A stretch of DNA of 64,000 nucleotides from Castanea sativa (lineage: Eukaryota; Streptophyta; Magnoliopsida; Fagales; Fagaceae): the NCBI RefSeq assembly GCF_040712315.1, contig NC_134020.1:10630251-10694250 (forward strand). The letters run 5' to 3'. The notes below the pieces were generated by a model. The model was not told where the DNA came from, ran no database searches, and saw only the letters and a program-made list of their open reading frames with translations. A program made the translations under genes and the position numbers. Position 1 is the first letter of the stretch. Each line of letters begins with the position of its first letter. Below are positions 20,667 to 33,600 of this stretch, piece by piece.

Positions 20667-23600
20667 CTAAACAGTCATTAAATAACAATGTTAAAACTGC
20701 TGCATTCCATTTCATTATATTCTATGAGAAAGAAACATTTAGCACCATGTTTAGCGCCAATTCATTCTAATACAATATATCCTTTACTCAGAGAGTTCAA
20801 CCTGGTGAAAAGAAACGAGGATGAATATTTCAATCACTGAACTACTAACTTGATTCAGCAGGGGGATTTCATATTACGAGGGACTTTCAATATAAAAACT
20901 GATGTCTTAATAATCATATCATCAAATTATAAAACAAATACTTAAGTGGTTAAAAACCAACATTTAAATTAGAAACATTACCCAATTAATGAAAAGCAAC
21001 AAACTATATGTACAAGTAATTAGAATTGGCTTGTTAGGAGTGTGTGTGGTATGTTGAGATGCTATGAGTTGCTAATGTTGGGTTGCTGAGTTGCTAAGCT
21101 GCTGTGGTGCCACTACATGCGTGTGTTGCTGATGCTGGGGTGCTGTGGTGCTGATGCTGTCGTGCTGTGGCAGTGCTGCTGGAAATACACACTGTTGCTG
21201 TGTCATGGAGTGTATTGTAATTGCTTAGTTGGCATTGTATACTTGTACTATGATATATATACTTGTACTAGAGTATATCTAGGGTTAACCATTGAGTAGC
21301 ATTGGGCTGCATTGGCATTGTACCTGAGTTAGTTAACATTGGCATTGTACTGAGTTAGTTAGGATATTGAGTAGGATTGGCCAGTTGGCAAGGTAGTTAT
21401 ATAGTTGTGCTTGTGAGTGGTTATGGCAGTTAGGGAGTTGGTTATTGCTGTAGCTATTGAGGGTATTAAGCCTTAGGTGTGTATGTACAAACACATACAG
21501 AAGATTGTTGTTTCCACTCTTATACTTTCTTCTCTATTCTTCCTTATCTCTCATCTCTTCCCTTCTCTGTTCTTGGAGGCCTAGCTGTCCTCAAATTCAG
21601 CTACCATACAATTCCTTAAATCCTACCATTTTGGTATCCAGAGCTAACCTTCCTTGGCTATGGCTAAGACTCGTTCCACCACTGTTGCAACACAAGAAGC
21701 TCTTGCTTCTCTTCGCACTGCACTTGATCATCATGCCAAAGAGATTCATGAAATGTGAACCATCCAAGAAGTGCATGCTGTACTTTGAATGAAATGCATC
21801 AACAATTGACTTCTCTTGTACAGAGATATGGTTCCTCTGATCAGGGGGGATTGCCTCATTCTCCAACAAATGGGGAACCGTGATATGCTAATTCTTTAGT
21901 GCTGACCTTGTCTCATCCTGTGAGACTAGAATTTCCAAGGTTTTCTGGTGAAGATCCTGAAAGTTGGGTGTACAAGGCCAACTAATACTTCAAGTGCTAC
22001 AATACACCCATTGAGGACAAGCTAATGTTGGCCTCATTCCACATGGAGGGAAAGGCTTTGATATGGTTTCAAGATAGTGAGGAAGCAGTGGTTTTTGTTG
22101 ATCAGGAGTCATTGGTTAAAGCTTTGCATATCAGATTTGGTGCTACTACCTATGATGATCCAATGGAAACATTGACTAGGCTGAGGCAGATTACTTCGGT
22201 ATCCTTGTATAAAGCCCAATTTGAGGTTATGTCTAACAGAATCAAAGGCTTGTCTGCAGCCCACAAGTTGAGTTGTTTTCTTCATGGATTGAAGGATGAG
22301 ATAAGGCTGCCAGTGAGAATGCTCAATCCAAAGTCATTAAATGAAGCTTTTGGCTTATCCAATATCCAAGAAGAATTTCTAGAGTGCAATTGGAACAAGA
22401 TAAGCCTTCAATCTTGGGTTTACCTAAGACCCCTCCTCTGTTGGATCCTAAAACTAGGCCGCCTATTAAGAGAATTTCACCTGCACAAATGGAGTAGAGA
22501 AAGAAGAAAGGCTTATTCTATAATTGTGATGAGAAGTGGGTTACTGGTCACAAGTGTAAGAATGCCATGTTGTTTCTTCTTGATTATGTGAAGGTTGTTC
22601 AAGAAGCAAATTCTGGTGTACAAATTACTGAGTTGGATGAGGGTGGAACTCCAAATCAAGCTTTGCAAAATCAAAAAGAGGCTGAGATCACTCTTTATGC
22701 TTTGAGTGGCACTCCTACCTCAAGAACTATGAGGGTTATGGGAAGGATTAAGCAAAGGTCCTTTGTAATTCTCATAGACTCTGGTAGTCCTTATAATTTC
22801 ATTGATGTTGCACTAGTCTCACAATTACACATTCCTGTGGATGCTGCTCAGATTTTGGAAGTCCCAAATGAAGACAGTGGTGTTTATTGTGGTGGACAGA
22901 CTCACTAAGTATGCCCATTTTATTCCCTTATCTCGCCCTTTCACTACTGCTAAGGTGGCTAACTTGTACATCCAATTTGTTTTCAAGTTGCATGGTATGC
23001 CTTATACCATTGTGAGTGACAGAGATCTTGTCTTTCCCTCGAAATTTTGGTCAGAATTGATAAAATTACAAGGCATTAAGTTGGCTATGTCCTCCTCTTA
23101 TCACCCTTAATTTGATAGCCAAACTGAAGTTGTCAATAAGAGGTCAGGGCATTACTTGAGAGCTTTTGCTACAAATAGACCTCATTCTTGGGTTGATTGG
23201 CTTCCATTGGCTGAATTTTGGTTTAACAAAAACTTCCATACTTCCCTTAAGCTCACTCCATTTGAGGCTCTATATGGTTATCCTCCCCCTAAGGTCATGG
23301 ATTATGTATCAGGCACTATTAGAGTGGAAGCTGTTGATTTGTTGTTGAAGGATAGGTAGCACCTCTTGTCCTTGCTTAAACACAACTTGACTGCTGCTCA
23401 AGAGAGGATGAAATGGTTTGCTGTTAAGAAGTGAGTGGATAGGTCTTTTGCTGTGGGAGATTGGGTCTACCTCAGGTTACAACCTTATAAGCAAACCTCT
23501 GTGTAGTCCAGGAAGTTAGGGAAGTTCGTTCCTCGGTTTTATGGTCCCTTTCAGGTCCTGCAGAAGGTTAGAGAAGTCTCTTACAAGCTTGATTTACTTG

Positions 23601-26600
23601 AAAGATCACTCATTTATCCTGTATTCCATGTTTCCAAATCTTAAGGCCAAATTGGGAAAACATGTGCTGCCTAGGCCTACCTTACCAGCTGTGAATGCAA
23701 ACTTGGTTCTTTCACTTGAACCTATGTCGATTCTAGCTACCAAATCTCATCAGTTGAGGAGCAAATTCATCACTCAGGTGCTAGTACAGTGGCATGGTGA
23801 GAGTAAGGATGATGCCACTTGGGAGAATTTATTTAATCTTTAGTAGAGGTTTCCACACCTTGTGAGCAAGGTGCTTTAAAGGGGAGGGAATTGTTAGGAG
23901 AGTGAGTGGTACGTTGAGATGCTATAAGTAGCTAATGTTGGGTTGTTGAGTTGCTAAGCTGCTGTGGTGCCACTACATGCATGTGTTGCTGATGCTGTGG
24001 TGCTGATGTTGTGGTGCTGTGGCAGTGTTGCTGGAAATACATACTGTTGCTATGTAATGGAGTGTATTGCAATTGCTTAGTTGGCATTGTATACCTATAC
24101 AATGATGTATATACTTGACTAGAGTATATCTAGGGTTAATTATTGAGTAGCATTAGGCTGCATTGGCATTGTACCTAAGTTAGTTAACATTGGCATTGTA
24201 TCTGAGTTGGTTAATTGAGTTAGTTAATTAGGATGATGAGTAGGATTGGCTAGCTGGCAAGGCAGTTATACAGCTGTGCTTGTGAGTGGTTATGGCAGTT
24301 AGGGAGTTGGTTATTGCGGTAGCTATTGAGGGTATTAAGTTTGAGGTGTGTATGTACAAACGAATATAGAAGATTGTTGTTTCCACTCTTATACTTTCCT
24401 CTCTACTCTTCCTTATCTCTCATCTCTTCCCATCTCTGTTCTTGAAGGCCTAGTTCTCCTCGAATTCAGCTACCCTACAATTCCTTAAATCCTAGCATGG
24501 CTACATGATGTAGGAGACGCAAGAAGATTTTTATTTAGTATTATTTATGTTTGCAAGTCAATTGTATTTTTTTATGTTTTAGGTCCTAGTAGTTTATTAG
24601 GCTATTTATATTTTAGTTTGGAAGCAAGGTTATTTTTGTAATAAGGCAATTAGGGTTTCCTAGCCAATTAGAACTAGGGTTTAGTAATCCTTTATAAGCA
24701 ACCTATTGTACTCCTTGAAGAGATAGTTGATATTTTAATGAATGAAAAAATGGCCGTTTGGTCTTTCCTTGATTTGGTGCTGACTCCAGGTCCATCCTAG
24801 GTGCTGACTCCTAGTAGTTTTCCCGCTTGGTGCTGACTCCAACAAGGCCTAGGTGCTGACTCCTAGGTCATATTCGTTTATTTTTCCGTTGTTTAGTTTT
24901 GTTCTAGTTGTCCTATGTCAATTTTGGTATTAGAGCAAATACCGATCTGTTTGAGCATCACTATAGTCAAGAACCAAAAATACTTAAAGGAAAAAAAAAA
25001 AAAAAAAATCCCTCACCATCGCGTTTTTCTCCACTAGAACGTTGTCTCTGTCATTTTTCTACATGGTACAAGAAAGTTGTCATACAGTTGTGTTTTCGGC
25101 AAAATTTACTAAACAACATATTTTTGGAAAAATATGAGCAAAATAGCATGCAGATGAAACAATTTAGTAAGTTGGACTGTTTTTGGCCAACCCAAAATCG
25201 AGTTTCCCAAACTCGATTTACCCTTGGATTCATCTAACTCGGATTTAAAAAAAAACCACGTGGAACTCGAGTATAGTAAACTCGAGTTCCATTTAAAAAT
25301 ATAAAAAAAAAAGTTGCTTGCAAGGAACTCGAGTTCCAAGCAGGAATAAAAAATTTCACAGGAACTCGAGTTTCCCAAACTTGAGTTCCTGTGATTTTTT
25401 TTTAAGTCCACTTCAAATGAATCCAAGAGTAAATTGAGTTTCCTAAACTCGATTTTGGGTTCTAACTCGAGTTTTACAAACTCAAGTTCCAAAAAACAGT
25501 CCATCTTACTAAATACTTTCAGTCGCATGCTATTATTTTTATGAAAAAATGTTGTTGAGCAAATTTTGCCTTGTGTTTCCCATTAAAAATAAAAAACCCA
25601 GATTTTGAAGCCAACCAGAAATCTCTAGTCCAGAACCCACAATCAAGTCTCCAAATCCCTTACAAACACAAAGAGAGAGAGCTAAGAGCCCATTGCTGCC
25701 GTCGCACCACACCACCACCAACAAATGCCCACAGTCAGATCTAGTCAAATTATTTCATGAAGTTTGCTTAGCACACCACCACCATCACCTCTGTTCTATG
25801 CCGCTGCAAGCTAGACTCATTAGAGCCATGGTCGAGACCTCACGGAACCTAGCTGCAAAACCAAGCTCAACCCGGTCACGAAAGGTAACTTATAAATAGC
25901 CTGTGTTAAAATCCTGAAATCCCAGCACACTTTTCTTTGCAATACCCAATCCATATGACCTCACGTGATACATAACTTGTGACCGACCCATCAACCCCAG
26001 CACAACCCATTAAAAAAAAAAAAATTTCTTTACTTGGCCCAATTTTCCCCTTAAAAGTCCACCCATCAGCCCCATTTCCTAACAAACGCAAGCCTAAGCC
26101 TATTGTTTGACAACCCAGTACTATACCGAACCATAAAACCTTGCCTGACCAAAAATAAAAAAGGCAGAAAATTAAGTTTTAGTCTTTGTGCCTCTAAGTT
26201 GGAGTTGCAAAATGAGAAGCAGCTTAAGGATAGAGAATTTGAGAAGCAGATTAAGGAGGCTGGGAATAGACTCCTTAAGACTCCTTCCTCCATTGATGAT
26301 CTTCTCACTCTTCTTGATAAAGTGGAAAATTTGTTAGCATATGTGGAGCAAGAACCATCCAAATCAATGCGAGATGCACTTTTACCCTCAGTGAAGGCAT
26401 TGATCACTAATAAACTTTTGAGACACGCTGAAATGGATGTAAAGGTTTCAGTTGTATCTTGCATTATTGAGATTACAAGAATAACAGCACCAAATGCCCC
26501 ATATAAGGATGAGCAAATGAAGGAAATATTTCAGTTGATTGTGGCAGCATTTGAAAATATGTCTCATGTGTCTACTCGCTCTTATAAGAAGGTGACTTCA

Positions 26601-27570
26601 ATTCTTGATACCATTGCAAAGGTCAAGTTATGCTTGGTGATATTGGATCTTGAGTGTAATGCATTGGTTGTTGAGATGTTTCAAAGTTTCTTGAAGATGA
26701 TTAGGTCCAACCATCCACCTGCTGTACTTTTAGCCATGGAAATAATCAAGAGTTTGGTCATAAATGAAAGTGAAGAAATTTCCTTGGATCTTCTCAGTTC
26801 ACTTTTTGCTATTGTAAGAAAGGCAAATCGGAATGTTTCACCTATTTCATGAATATTGGGGAGCAAATAATCACTAGGATTAATGCCCAGCTAGAAAAGA
26901 TAATGGCACCCACTCAAAAACTACCCAGCAAGCTTGAGGGTGCACATGATGTGAAAGTTGAAGTTATTGAACGTGCTTCTGATCAACCCTCCACAGTCCT
27001 TGAAGATCTACATCTTGGTGAAGTCGAAAAGGTTAAAACCACAGTGCTTCCTACAATTCATAAGGTTCAAGACGAGATTATACTGATTCCACACATTGAT
27101 TTTGTTATTCCAAATGAGTTTGATGTGGTGGAATTCAAGGTTTTTATTTTTCCTTGTGCTCCCTAAGGTTAGGAGTGTGCAGCCAACCTATCAACCCGCC
27201 AAAACCGACCTAATCCAACCCAACCCGTTGGGTTAGGTCAGTTTTTAGGGCTTGGTGGGTTGGGTTACAAAATTTTTTTTGATAGCGGGTCGGGTTGGGT
27301 TGGGGTCATAAAATTGCAAACCCGCCAAAACCAACCCGACCCACCCATATATTTAATATATATATATATAAAATATATTATATAATTAATAATTTTTTTT
27401 AAATAACCCGCTCTTTCTATCCTATATAAAAGACAATTAGTTCACACAAACCCTAATAAATTACTATTGTTGTTTAGTCAATAATGTTATTTGCCTTTAA
27501 GGACTTACACTGATACTAATTTTTGGGTTTTTTTATAAATATATTTATATTTATATTTTTTCTACTCAAT

Positions 27571-27621
<51 letters not shown>

Positions 27622-30600
27622 TAAATAAATAAATAAAAATTGTCCAACCCATAGATTCAACCCAACCCAACCCACCCATGTGGGTTGGGTAAAAAATTCC
27701 CCTTAACCCGATCCAATGTGACCATGCACACTCCTACCTAAGGTGATTCCAGACTTGAAGGAAGTGTTACTTGTCAGCATCCTAATCCTTCAATGCTTTA
27801 AAACTCGAGGTCGAGTTTTCTTCAACTAGAGGAGAATGATGCGGGAGATGCAAGAAGATTTTTTTTATTTAGTATTATTTATGTTTGCAAGTCAATTGTA
27901 TTTTTTATGTTTTAGGTCCTAGTAGTTTATTAGGCTATTAATATTTTAATTTGGAAGCAAGGTCATTTTCATAATAAGGCAATTAGGGTTTCCTACCTAA
28001 TTAGAACTAGGGTTTGGTAATCCTTTAAAAGCAACCTATTGTACTTCTTGAGAAGATAGTTGATATTTTGATATATGAAAAATGACCGTTTGGTCTCTTT
28101 TTGGTCTGGTGCTGACTCTTAGTAGTTTCCCCGCTTGGTGCTGACTCCAAGCAAGGCCTAGGTGCTAACTCCTAGGTCATATCCATTTATTTTTCCGTTG
28201 TTTAGTTTTGTTCTGGTTGTCCCGCGTCACTACAGGAGTTCTCTGTAGTACTCCTGTTCACCATGTTCTCTCCTAATTTCACTCAACATTGCACATAACA
28301 AGACGACCTGAACTGATTTTCCTTTGTCTTACCCTCTATTGGTGTTACTTTGTAACTCCTCACGGCCATTCAATCTTTAGTTAGAAAAGTAACTTAAACC
28401 ATTGTATTTAACTTAAACATTTTCTTTCATTTTAATATTCCATACCAAAAGCTTGGTAGAATAATGGTACTTCTCCTTTCAAAGCTCTAGCTTGATTGAA
28501 CCCATAACAGGTGCAGAATTCATGGGGTTAAGGATCATTGTATAGAGCACTTGGAGAGCGAGATAATCGAGCCTTTAATATGTGTTGAGTTTCTAGAAAT
28601 TAAAATCTCTATTTGATAAGTGGGAAAGATTAAAAAAAAAAAAAAAGTCTATTTTTGAGGTCTTTATATGACTGGATGGCTGCTCTTGGTAGTATTACTT
28701 TTTCTTCTTTATATTTTCTTTTTTATATTATAATCTTTAGGAACCTTTCTTATACTATCTGTTTGTTTTGACCATAATTTTTTCTAGAAAATGAATTATT
28801 TTCCAAAAAGATTTTTTTTTAAACTATCTCATTTTCTTATGTTTAGTAGAAACCTTAAATGAGTTAAAAATTAATCTCCTAACTTTTTTTTATTTAGCTT
28901 ACTGTGAGATAGAGTTGTTTTCCCAAAAAAATCTCTAAAAATAAACCATACTTTTTTTGTTGATTAAAAATAGTTTTTCTTTGACTCATTTTTTTTGATA
29001 CTACCAAACACTAGAAAAGATGAGATACTATTTTTACACAAAGTTTTCCATCGAAACAAATAGAGTGTACTTGAGGTTTTTCCCTCCTTTTAATAGAGGT
29101 TCTTATTACTTATCTGGAAACAAGAGTAAAGATACAACTAATTACATGTCAAAGCTATTTGAAAATGAGCAGCATCAAAATTTTGCCTATACCTCAAATC
29201 AAACTCTGATTCACGGCTAGGAGTAGTTTTCTCAATAATTGGTCTCTCCAACAAACCTCCTCCTTTACCTTGTCCTGTTGCTGATACAGCCATGGCAATC
29301 CCAAGATTTGTGCATTATCCTTTACATATGGAATGTTTGTTCCCTGTTGTAGATATTGTTAACTATTATCATCATTCATCAATGAAAACCAGTCGAGCAT
29401 TTGTTCAAGAAGACAGGTGACCCCCAAATAATGCTCTATTTATTTTTTTTTTTAAAAGGGATTGACATGTGAAGCTCTGGGGGTCCACTATTATTTATTA
29501 TTTAATAAAAAGTAAAAACTAATCTCAATTCATGTTATTAGGTTAAAAAGTAGACATGACAATATGGGTCAGAATTTTTTGACCTGACCCGAACCCGATT
29601 TTTTGACTCGAAGCAAAAATGGGTTGACCCGTGACCCGACCTTTTTTTTGCGACTCAACCCGACCCGACCCGGATAACCCATGACCCGACCCGTAAAAAA
29701 AAGTTCGCTAAAAAAATATTTAAATTACATCTTAATACTAGGTGCATAAAGCACCCAAGTATCAAAACTAGTAATAAAATGATTCAGATATAATCATATA
29801 AAATTATAAACAAATAAACAATTGAAAAAAAAAAAAACAATTGTCATGACATGAGAGAATAGAGATTCATCATTCATGACAACATTGACAAGATAATTCA
29901 CAACACCAATAGGCAATAGGTCCAACACGTTACACAAGGCTGTGCTTGTCACAACCATTAAAAAAAAAAAAATCTCATTCAATGGTCAATGCTTGCTAGC
30001 TGTAGTCCATTTTCGGATTTTCCAAAGCCAAAGAGGCAAAGAGCCAAAGACACAAAATGCACAATACAATTATACAAAGTTACAAACCTGAAAGTTTAAG
30101 TTACTCTATTCAGTACTTCAGCTCTACTCTTTTAGGCTTTCTCTGTTTCTTAGTTTTCTCTTGCGCCTCCGGCCTGCCCTTCTTCACACATTCGGCATTC
30201 CACAGTTTTTTAGCTTCACACAAAGCAATCAAAGCTTGCACCTCTGCCCTTCTTCTTTACTTAATATGTTATGTTTATTTTTAAATCTTTTTTTGTTTAG
30301 TTTATCTTTCTAAAAACTTGTAATTATATGTATTTTGATAGTGAACTATTAATATTGAAGACTTTTTCCATCATAAATTTATGACTATAAATAATTTTTG
30401 TCAAGCTCAAAACTGTTAGAATTGGAAGGATATTAACAAGTGGCATTGAGTGCAATTTATTTGTTTAATTGATTTTATTCATTCTCTTTAAACAGGTTGT
30501 CATTGATTTGTTTTTGTAATTGGAAAAAAAAAAAAAAAAAACTTGTTTGAAAAATATAGATCAACCCAACCTAACCCGCAAACCCGATCCGTCCGTTTTG

Positions 30601-33600
30601 CCACGTCTATTAAAAAGTAAAAAGATATCATATTAGCCAAGACAACATGAAAGGAAAAAGCTATTAGAAAGAAGTACTGCAAAGCATATTCAACAAAAAA
30701 CTAGTAAAAAAAATATGAACTCACGTCATCAGGATTTATGAACAGTAATGATTAGAAATCACCAAGCAAAATGTATATCTTATAAGCATTCCAGGTGCTT
30801 TTAATATAATCTATTAATGTTCAATCAATAATTTTAATATCCAACTATAAAGTTTTAACAAAAGAAAAAATCATTTAACCTAGATAAAGGTCATAAAATT
30901 AATACTAATATTTTCTTTAAGAGCTAGAAGAAACGCTTAATGAAATCAATACAACAACTCCATCTATGTCTGGGCTTAGCGTCAAATATTTTGTTCACAG
31001 TCATTGTCAAACCCAGAAAAAGGAGAAGAGTTGTCATAGATTGATGACCGGTGTAAAATTTAGTCACTTTATTATGATTGGATCCACTACAAGTTAGTGA
31101 AAACAAAATTCTAGCGCAACTTACAAGTATATTATAAAATGATAGAGAAACTTAGTCCATAAAATCAAGCACAGCATCCACACTTTAAGGAGTTAAAAAA
31201 GCAACCAACTTGTGGAAAAACATGCATCCTTAAGCAGTAACAGGTACTCCATCAATTACCACTAATGATACTCACTTTCCAATCACACTATCAAAATCTG
31301 GTGTCTTTCAATGTTTGATATAGGATTCCCAAAGCACCAAGTAAATAAAACCCACTAAAGTTCAGATAGAAAAACATGATGAAAATCCCAACATACTGAA
31401 TGCAGCTAACAAATTAAAATTCAGTTTCTACAAACGGCATACCTATTGTGAATTGTGGGGGAAGATAACACCTTTTGTGTTGCATTGACCAATGAGTTAA
31501 ATAGTTGAATTTATCGACCTTTTGTGTTGCATTGGTCAATGCAACCACACGGTTTAATTTAAATGAGGAATCCGAAGTACAACATCTAAAAAATTGTACC
31601 TAAGTTTTGCCATATAAATATACACTTACATATATATTATACTGTCAAAGGCACTGCTCAATCAAGAGGCCATTGCATAAACTACATGTTTACTGCCAGC
31701 ATAAACTAAGGTTATTTCTTAACTTGGAGGTTGATTTTTTATATTTCTCTTGGTTAGTGGCCGTTGTGCACCTGGGCTTCACCCTACTTTACCTTTAGAA
31801 TAAAGCTTCTACTTGAACTTATTCAAAAAAAAAAACAAAAAGGGAAAATTGCAATTTATCCACCAATGGTTAAGTTCGAATTGTCCACCTATGGTATAAA
31901 AAGTTAATCTTTACCTATTTAAGGTCTAATTGTATTTGATTTTGGTTCATGAGTTTAATTTATTGAGATTGTAATGAAGTTGTTATTAGGACAAATTGCA
32001 TTTAAATCCTATGCTTCAGAGTGATTTCAAATTAAACCTTATAGTTTCAAAAGTTACAAATTAAACCATGAGGATTAAGATGGTTGCACATTAAACCCTA
32101 TAGTTTCATTTGTTTCAAATCAAATCCCCAATCAGACTCAAATATCAAACTAAAAGAGTTCAGGATTAAATTGATATTATTTTAAAAGAGCCTTGTAGTT
32201 AAACTAGCAACTCCTAATGCTTTCAATTGAGACATCCAAAGTTCAAATCCTCCTCCCCTTGTCAAATTATCAAAAATTGACATTATTTTAAAAGTGTGGA
32301 GTTCGATTTGAAACTAATGATATTACAAGGTTTAATTTGTAGCCACCTAAAAATTCAAGGTTAATTTAAAACTTTTGAAACCATAGGGTTTAATTTGAAA
32401 CCACCCAATAATAGAGCAATTTTTATTGTATATCACTGGAATTTATAGAGGGTTTAAAAGGTTATTTACCCTTGTCATTATATTCTCTTTTCAAAGCATG
32501 TGATTTAAAATTTGCAAATGTAAATTTTATAGATTTGGGGTTGGAAAAAATATTAAAAGGGAAAATTGCGAATTACATCCCTAAAGTTTAGGGGTGATTG
32601 GATATTACATCCTAAAGTTTCAAAATTTAGATTTTACCCACTGAAATTTGGTAATGTTTAGATTTTACCTCGACATTTTAAAATTTGGATTTTACCCCTA
32701 CATTTTAGAAGTGTTTGGATTTTACTCTTTAAAGTTTTGGGGTGATTGGATTTTACACCCTAAAGTTTCAAAATTTTAGGGTGTAAAATCCAAACAACTC
32801 TAAACTTTAAGGGGTAAAATCCAAGTTTTGAAACGTCATGGTATAAAATTCAAACACCCCAAACTTCATGCGGTAAAATCTAAATTATGAAATTTTAGGG
32901 TGTAAACTCCAATCACCGCCAAACTTTAGTGGTGTAATTTGCAATTTATCCATATTAAAATATATCCCTTTTTTTTTGAGAAATAAAATATATAACCTTT
33001 GATGGAAAAAAGTATAATTTTTTTAACCAAATGATGGTAAATCAACTCAACCCAACCCAACTCATTTGGAATCCATATAAGGGCTAGGAAAGAGAAGCTG
33101 TTGTCAGCTCCAGTTGCCAGTTCTCTCTATCTTTGTTTTTATTTTTTATATCTTTGTGGATAAGACGTGGGAACAGAGCCCTTAAAGCATAAAAATCTTA
33201 CATATATTTGTACTGCTCTAGGTGATTTTGGTTGTCTAAGAATATCTCATAAGGTGCCCTTTGTTCAAAAAAAAAAAAAAAAACAGAAGGAAAATATTAC
33301 ATATATTTCTAGGTAGGGTGTGCAAAATATTCACTTAATCCGCCAACCCGCCCGACCTGCCCTTTCCGTGCAGGTCATTAAGTTAGGCAATTTGGGTCGG
33401 GCGGGTTAGACTCCCAAAATTGCGGATTGGATTGGGTTATGGATTAAAAAATTGCCAACCCGTTACAACCCGACCCGCCTACTTAATTATGTACTCATAA
33501 AAAAATATTAGTTCAGATTGTTAAGTATTTAAAGTTAATTAATTCATCTAACAAATTTTTACAACTAATTAATAATCAATTCTCTAAACAAAACTAGCCT

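Larger units (their letters stand above)
21032..24497 (+). mobile_element. E4: internally deleted chromovirus (Ty3/gypsy) in CLPS1 intron 2
   Basis: Two LTRs (21032-21628 and 23892-24497) begin tgttaggag and end in CA, flanked by the TSD tggct (21027-21031 and 24498-24502). A tRNA-Met-type primer site follows the 5' LTR. The interior keeps gag, protease and integrase with a chromodomain, but RT and RNase H are gone: protease runs directly into integrase near 22880. The chromodomain identifies a chromovirus. It is in sense opposite to CLPS1. Confidence 0.95.
24506..28229 (+). mobile_element. E5: non-autonomous LTR element carrying a PDS5 fragment
   Basis: LTRs at 24506-24920 and 27837-28229 start tgatg and end gtca; the TSD ctaca lies at 24501-24505 and 28230-28234. 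The primer site is tRNA-Met-like and a polypurine tract precedes the 3' LTR. No gag, protease, RT or integrase can be recognised, so it depends on other elements. The cargo includes a long piece similar to the cohesin-associated protein PDS5. A MULE-like foldback element and an hAT element are inserted in it. It lies in CLPS1 intron 2, three bases from E4. Confidence 0.92.

Noticed and set aside
26200..26930. A resident host PDS5 gene at this locus
   Set aside because: The piece lies strictly inside the LTRs and TSD of E5, has no complete 5' or 3' end, and is inside an intron of CLPS1.
29020..29220. 66-codon + frame overlapping CLPS1 exon 2 edge
   Set aside because: Antisense shadow of intron and exon sequence; no support.
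31838..31900. Possible further MULE end (gggaaaattgcaatttatcc)
   Set aside because: Resembles the left end of the element at 32559, but no matching right end or TSD was found.
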